DNA from: Hysterangium stoloniferum
Lineage: Eukaryota; Basidiomycota; Agaricomycetes; Hysterangiales; Hysterangiaceae
Length of the DNA: 64,000 nucleotides
Assembly: GCA_015178975.1 (NCBI GenBank)
Contig: WHVD01000214.1
Coordinates: forward strand, 53,171 to 117,170
Direction of reading: 5' to 3'
Below are positions 58,280 through 64,000 of this stretch, piece by piece. The notes below the pieces were generated by a model. That model was not told the origin of the DNA. It did not search any database and was given only the letters and a program-made list of their open reading frames with translations. How positions within the stretch are numbered: position 1 is the stretch's first letter; every line of letters starts with the position of its first letter. The position numbers and the translations under genes were made by a program.

Positions 58280-59747
58280 ATTTTCTTGTTAAGATGCCTG
58301 TGTCTCTATCATGTACCCGAGTATAGCAGACTCTCGCATTGCGCAGGGTACATTTATTGATGTAGCTACGCATATAAACACTATGAGCAATAGACTTCTC
58401 AAAGGGGAACACAATTGAAACATTGGAAGCAATGAAATAAGAAACAAGGGTATATAGTGGGACAATGGGAGCCAAAAGAACCAAGGGAACAGGTAGCGAA
58501 ACGAACTTGGATAATGCTCGAAATTCAACATTGCGGACCTCGACTGCACGCGGCTTCGACCGTCATCAAAGGAAATTCACAACCTCCTTAATTTGTTAGC
58601 CCATATGTCTCCAAGGTATGTGCTCGTGGTTGCTTGTGGCTGCTGGGTACTGTTGATAAGCAGTGAAAGACGGCGACGCTCATTGACCTCCCATATTTTT
58701 AGCCCATTATTTCTGGTAAATATCTAATGGTGACATCCACTCACTTGCAACCGAGAGCACTGTAATTCATTCTCAAGCTGGCGTGTGACGCTATCGAGCA
58801 CGGATATTCGCTGAAGGATGTCGGTGGTTCCCACTATCCAACAGCTAGGGAACTTTTTTTTTTTTCGTCGGATAGCTCCGGACGACCACCCGCTGTCTGT
58901 ATATTCTTGCGAGAACGAGTCCAGTTGATATACAAACTATGGGTTCCATCACCAGGCCACAGATATGTTCTGCCAGATAGAGGACCACAGTCCCGGACGA
59001 GCGTTGATGGCCAGAAACGGTAACCAAAGTATCACACCCACTTCATCCAGCTTCGTCTATATCGGAATGACAATGTAAAGAGCTGTGTGGTTGGGTAGAG
59101 GGAGAGCGTTAGCTCTCCGCGTGTGCGTGGGAAGACTCGCCGCTCGGGAGGGCAGGTATTCATTACGCATTAAACAGCTCCTGACATTGTCTAATCCTAT
59201 GTAATGTGATCAAAATATTACTCCGAAACCGATAATTACTGTATTAATGTCACTGCCTTTGAGAAAGGGTCAGGGTGGGTGGGTAAATTAATTAGATGAG
59301 AGTTATAGATGAATTATACGATGTCAGAGAGTGAAAAAAGAACTAAAGACTGTGGGATGACAGCGTCGTCGTAAGAGAAAAAAGGCGTGGTATTGCTTCA
59401 TACGCTCAGCTGGACGTTGAGTGCCGAACTACTCCCGGCAAGCTAGGGATCGTGCGGTACTATTCTCATACTGGGAAGTCACCCACTCACGTTCTTCTCT
59501 AAGTTGTAAACATTACCGCATAGTTCTCTAATAAAAATTACGATATAATACAGATCAATATAATTTCGTCCGTGAAGTTCATCGAATCTGCGCTCAAGAA
59601 GGTAAGAACGTCTAGAGGCCGATAATATATTGAAACTGTAGTAATAATTGGGATGATTAGATCGTAGACAGCATATAGAACAATTAATCAATAAAACATG
59701 CTGTTTCCAGATAGGGATGAAGGTGGAATGGAAATCATTGCCTGATG
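58280..59747. other. Gap with a short perfect hairpin
   Basis: No supported gene. A T13 run lies near 58853-58865, and GGAGAGC-GTTA-GCTCTCC at 59101-59118 is a perfect 7-bp stem. Confidence 0.45.
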
Positions 59748-61859
59748 CTATGCACCTGCACGGGTTGTTTTAACCCGCCTTTTTTTCTCCGCCTTGGGCA
59801 TTTTTGTTTTCCGCTTTTCTCTAGCAGCCTCTTTTACGGCTTTTTTCCGCTCCTAGAACAACCCAGAAAATGAGCACTGAACAGTTGGGAACCATGTTTA
59901 ATACCTTTTTAGCGTCCTTATCCTCATTCCTATGACCTCTAGGTCGACGATCCTGGATTGTGGCATCGTCTCGCCCCTCTTCTCCGGAACTATACTGGTC
60001 ATCCTCTTCAACGTCGTCATCATCCGTATTATCTTGACTGTCAGCTCCCAATCCAGAGACTTCCTCTGGGAAACTATTGATTGGTGTATTTATCTGCATA
60101 TTCTTTAAACCGTCTGTGGCCCCGACGACCCCAATTATATTTGAATATATTAGGCTCTCGCCTCTACCTCGGGAAACTAGGTCAACATCCCATTACGGGT
60201 CATACACTTCATTCAGAGTCCTCGGGATATAGGATTTCAAAAAAACTTTATCGTCCGCATGCTGCTTTTCCTTTGCGAGCTCGTGAAACTCATCTTCATC
60301 ATTGTTATTGATGCCTTTCGCCTTTCGCGAGTGTTTCCGCAAGGAGTGTTTCTAACCATGCTGCCGCTGCTGCGTCCTCGTTTACACCCTTGCCAATCAC
60401 GAACTCGAAAGCTCTCCGGAGACCAATGCACTGCACCCCTCTTCATCCAAAAAACTCTTCCACGTTTTTAAGATCTGTCAGGAGAAAATCGAAAGCAGAT
60501 GGGTGGTCTTGTTCGACACTTTGGCCGACATCGATGATATATAGTTGCGATTCGTGGTAGAGTATGTTATATTCTGACAAATCAGCATGCACCAACTTAC
60601 ACTGATGAAAAATTTTCCGGACAGTCAGTAAAAGACCCTTGTACAGGTTTGAAAACTGGTCTTCAGGAATTTAGACGACGGGATGCCCTAATATAACGTT
60701 ATAATTTAAGCTGAAAGTGAGCATAATGCTCACCATCCATCCCTATCTCCCAAAAAGGCCATAACGAGGACGTTTTCACGCACTTCGATAGGTTCAGGAC
60801 AAGGAATCCCAGCAGTCACGAGACGTTTCAAATTTCGCATTTCCTTTTCTGCCCATAACCTGACCATCTTCTTTGGGTTGTGTTTGCTGTAGCCACGTCG
60901 AAAGCGGCGTTCGCCACTCACGTACCGATCTCGATCTTTAAATATCAGAATGGAGGTCTTAAAAATCTTGAGGGCGACATGGGTCCTCTCGGGTGTGTAC
61001 GCATGATATACATTAGCCTAATGATTTTATATTGTTCAACAATCGGATTTAGAGATTAAAACAAGCTAGTTACCTCTTTTCCTGTACTGACACATCCGTT
61101 GACCTCACTAATTAGGCCCCTTCCGATCATCTTAAATAGAATCAGTCTAGTTCGGGGATCCAACACTTGTTCATTAGTTGCTCTATCCGATTTGTCCTTC
61201 ATATTTCCACGCTCGCTCGGGCCTTTCTTATTGCTGGATATACCCATGAGACCGTACGGCTGGTCGATTTGGGCCAGACGAGACGAACACTTTGATAAAG
61301 CGACAAGCTGATCTGAAGTTTTCTGTGGTATCGAGGGCGCAGATGCGGGATCACGTAAACGGTTTACAGCCGGAAGAGGGACGATACGGGTTGGGACAGC
61401 GATGGAATTGGCTACACTGGAAGCAGGTGGGTCTGATGTTCCAGAACGGGCAGCGACATGTTGTCGTAGACGATTATATTGTTTTGTAAAGTCTATAATT
61501 GTTTTCAAAGTCGAGGTAAAAAGAGTGGAGCCATAAAGTACACACCTCGTTCGGCTATTTCCCAGTCTTCATCGTCCACACTTGTTAATCTGTTTGTCTC
61601 CCAGTAATCTTCATATTCTTCGCTCTCTAACACTTCATTGTCGGCTTCCTCTTCTTCAGACCAGTCCAATATTTCCTCATCAACGAAAGCCTGTCCTTCT
61701 CGAGGATCGAATGCCGGTGCTTCTGTTAGTGTAGTTGATGTTGTGACGGTGGATGTTTGACGTCCTGGGTACAGCTAATTGATCTGCTGCCACTGGTGTA
61801 TCCTCATCTGCATCGTCAAACTGTCCGTTTACGATAATTTCGACAACAGGATGTGTCAT
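59748..61859 (-). CDS. RIO1: RIO1 serine/threonine kinase, with apparent lesions
   Basis: Atypical kinase/ATPase needed for 40S subunit maturation. Start near 61859 ([13 protein letters not shown]), acidic N-terminus ([20 protein letters not shown]), then [15 protein letters not shown], an intron, ANVYHAY (P-loop), [59 protein letters not shown], catalytic loop [12 protein letters not shown] (60569-60590), metal motif [27 protein letters not shown], and the basic tail [16 protein letters not shown] ending at 59748. Lesions: the exon after the intron 60688-60733 runs into a TGA at 60663-60665 unless one base is added, and a TAA at 60193-60195 follows NEVYDP. A third frame problem may exist near 61,780. 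Confidence 0.85.
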
Positions 61860-62095
61860 TTTTGGGATTGGTGTCGATTGCTTACTAATACGAGAGATGA
61901 TCGTTTCCACCTGTATACCTAATCTTGAGGTTCGTTTCTGTCCTCAAACTAGATCTAGCACCGGCAAGCATACCAGAGCAGTCCCAAAAATATATACCAG
62001 CTTGTCTACAGTAAGTACTAGGTGATAAAATACTAAACATTTGGGTGGGAGGCACATGAAATAGGAAATAGGGATCCAGCCGTACTAACACAAAG

Positions 62096-64000
62096 CTATC
62101 GACCAGATTGAGCTTGAGTAGGAGGTACATACGAATGGTACACAGCGTATGGTTGCGGTACTGGCGATGACCTTCCAGGCGTAGACGGTCCTGCTCTCCT
62201 CAAATGAGCTGGCAGCGTTGCAACGGTCTGATTTTGCCCATATCCCTGTGCCCAGCCATTTTGTTGTGCTCGTTGAGGCTTCGCCGTATTACCAACTGCA
62301 CGGGACACACTTGTCTGAGCACTATAAGATCCATAGTACGATGATGTTGCGCCTGCTTTCTGACCGGTAGACGGCTGGTAATTGAACCACTGGCCATACG
62401 TTTGAGGATAGCTACATGGATACTGTGGAGTTCTACCTGCCGTCTGGCCGCTTTGTAGATAGGCGTTGGATAATACGTGCTCTGAGAAGCTGTCGGTGTC
62501 TGCGTGCCCGGGCGTTTCCCTGTCTGCGAATTCTGGTAGGGATAAATGGGCGGGCGATATTGAGCACCGGAGGGATAGCCTGGAGTGGCATAGGCTGGCG
62601 TCGTTGGGGTTGCAGTGATCGGCTGAGTGCTGACTTGGGAAGCACCCGCTTTGACATATACTGTGGCGTCATCGCGGAGAGCGGTTTTTCGAGTTTCATC
62701 CAGTGTGCCCTGCCATCCTGCCGCCGGCGCTGAAGGAAGAGTTGCATGCAATGCTCGCAATACTGATGCGGGTGGAATGAGTGGGGTTGGTTTGACGCAT
62801 CGGATTCAGATGGCGAGAATCGAGGTCGCAATGCAGTGAGCAGGGTGAGAGAATTCATGATCTCTTGTGCTACGGAAAGTTCTATCTATAAGTTATTTCC
62901 ACAAGGGTTCAAAATAGACATACCAAGTTTCCATTCTTCAGTATCCACCTTAAGTTCTTGGTCTTCACTTTGTAACCGGACCATTTGAAGACCGTTAAGA
63001 TGATTCAATGCACTTGCATTCTTCTGCAATAGCTCAGCGACACCTTCCTCCACCTGCAACAGTTGCAACGCTTCCTTGAAGGCATCCACATCTTGGGCTG
63101 GAAATAGACTTGAGAGAATGTCGTCAAGGACTGGTCGATCATGTTCCCTTGACTTCTCTTTCACGGAAGTATCTGCCGTATCGATATCCACAGACTGTTC
63201 GGCTTGTAACTGAGCCATTAACTTCCGTCTCCTTTCTTTAATCTTTCGTTTGTCTATGCGACCCATCAACACTTGACCAAGCCCCTCTCTACCTACTTCC
63301 GCCCCTTCTGAGTCGAAAGCTGGGGCAAACGATGTGTATGGACCATAGTCTAAAAAGGTGCCTGAGCTGAGCGACCGGTAATGCATTTGCAATGGCCTGA
63401 ATTTAGATCGGACGCCTTTCCGGCCTTCCATGCGGAGGTCGCCTAACGTTGGCAAGCTAGAAGTTGGAATAGGTAATGAAGGAATTATGGATACAAGCTC
63501 GGCATGTCCTTTATGCAACTCTTTTGCTTCTGTAGCCGACAAGCCCTGCTCGCCTTCACGAATCGTGTTTGCAGAGCTCCACCACTCGCCACCAGGCAAT
63601 TTCTGAGCCAAGGCATATCTCCGTCTCTTGTCGGATAAACCATAAGAGGACTCTGAATTTTCAGATTCGGGAAAAATTGTTGTCTGAGATAGTGTGATAG
63701 GTGGGTGGTTTTGGGCGGATTGGTCGAGGAGGGAGAGGGCGATATTACAGAAATGCAGTTGCTGGGCTGCAGGGATCGAGGGACGCGATCGCGGTTGCGA
63801 GGAAATTGGAAACAATGGCTTAATGGCGGACTGCACCTACGCATTGGTAAACTGTTAGAGAGACGAAAAGTAAAATGCGCACCCGTAACACCTTAAGGGG
63901 GTGTGCTGTAGGGTGTTTCAGTAGGGTTCGGAGCGAGTACATTTTGGTAGCGTCTTTGGAAGTGCTGGCCCCGGACGATGAGGCTGATTGTGATTCAGGC
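62096..64000 (-). CDS. Unidentified protein with Tyr/Pro/Gln-rich C-terminus (5' partial)
   Basis: Continues beyond the right edge: the first visible exon includes MYSLRTLLKHPTAHPLK, an intron, VQSAIKPLFPIS, YALAQKLPGGEWWSSAN, ELVSIIPSLPIPTSSLPTLG, FLDYGPYTSFAPAFDSEGAE, a basic RRRKLMAQLQAEQ helix, and FKEALQLLQVEEGVAELLQK. After an intron near 62880-62925 comes LTLLTALRPRFSPSES, then (one base out of frame near 62790) ASVLRALHATLPSAPAAGWQ and a low-complexity tail (TPTTPAYATPGYPSGAQYRP) ending at 62096. The layout recalls fungal SWI/SNF-RSC subunit Ssr4, but I cannot confirm it. It lies divergently spaced only 240 bp upstream of RIO1, same strand. Confidence 0.55.

Noticed and set aside
59101-59118. 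Rho-independent terminator
   Set aside because: A perfect hairpin but no T-run after it, and the genome is eukaryotic.

Overview
This is eukaryotic DNA from a fungus, most likely a basidiomycete of the class Agaricomycetes. Genes are cut by many short (about 46-70 bp) GT-AG introns, telomere-type CCCTAA units occur, and the recognisable proteins have basidiomycete character. Several accessory families (multi-copy MFS permeases, DUF2235 and DUF676 hydrolases, HEAT arrays, DIRS and Gypsy retroelements) are abundant in Cantharellales such as Rhizoctonia/Ceratobasidium. The order and genus are an inference.

Layout. 1-12.8 kb is a large inverted repeat: a 2,137-bp left arm (cut by the window edge) and its near-identical right arm at 10,637-12,773, each carrying an F-box/LRR-like gene and the start of an MFS transporter. 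The spacer holds an LTR, an inositol-polyphosphate-5-phosphatase (IPPc) relic, a DUF2235 relic and other fragments. 13.1-23.3 kb is a conserved gene block, all on the minus strand: an MFS transporter, THO complex subunit 1 (THOC1/Hpr1), mannitol-1-phosphate 5-dehydrogenase and SEC13. THOC1 is intact (nine exons, 748 codons). The dehydrogenase has a one-base frameshift, and SEC13 has a frameshift plus an in-frame stop. 23.8-31.3 kb holds an inverted duplication, a UBP14/USP5 fragment and a rearranged ISWI chromatin remodeller on the plus strand. 32-36 kb has a GC-rich, low-complexity region and an amidohydrolase relic.

36-44 kb is relic-rich: a DIRS-type retroelement, two tRNA-Lys-like relics, a DUF2235 C-terminus, a DUF676 esterase N-terminus like those that start fungal NLR-type proteins, and a sulfotransferase relic. 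44.1-48.9 kb is an inverted copy of the 2.2-5.6 kb IPPc block, into which two LTR-like elements with clean 5-bp target duplications have inserted. 50.2-51 kb has a gene cut off in a PHD-like finger by an interstitial telomeric tract. 51.4-56.5 kb is a minus-strand array of about 22 HEAT-repeat units, each an exon plus an intron with a 166-bp period, interrupted by a Gypsy gag/LTR remnant. 59.7-64 kb carries a RIO1 kinase gene with apparent lesions and an unidentified gene that runs off the right edge.

The window therefore joins a short housekeeping block to repeat-driven, rearranging DNA. Several essential-gene homologues (SEC13, RIO1, ISWI, dehydrogenase) carry lesions while THOC1 does not. 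Either this is a degenerating duplicate or haplotype region, or some single-base lesions are sequencing errors; the ISWI rearrangement is too structured for simple base errors. Exon coordinates were worked out by eye and may be off by a few bases.
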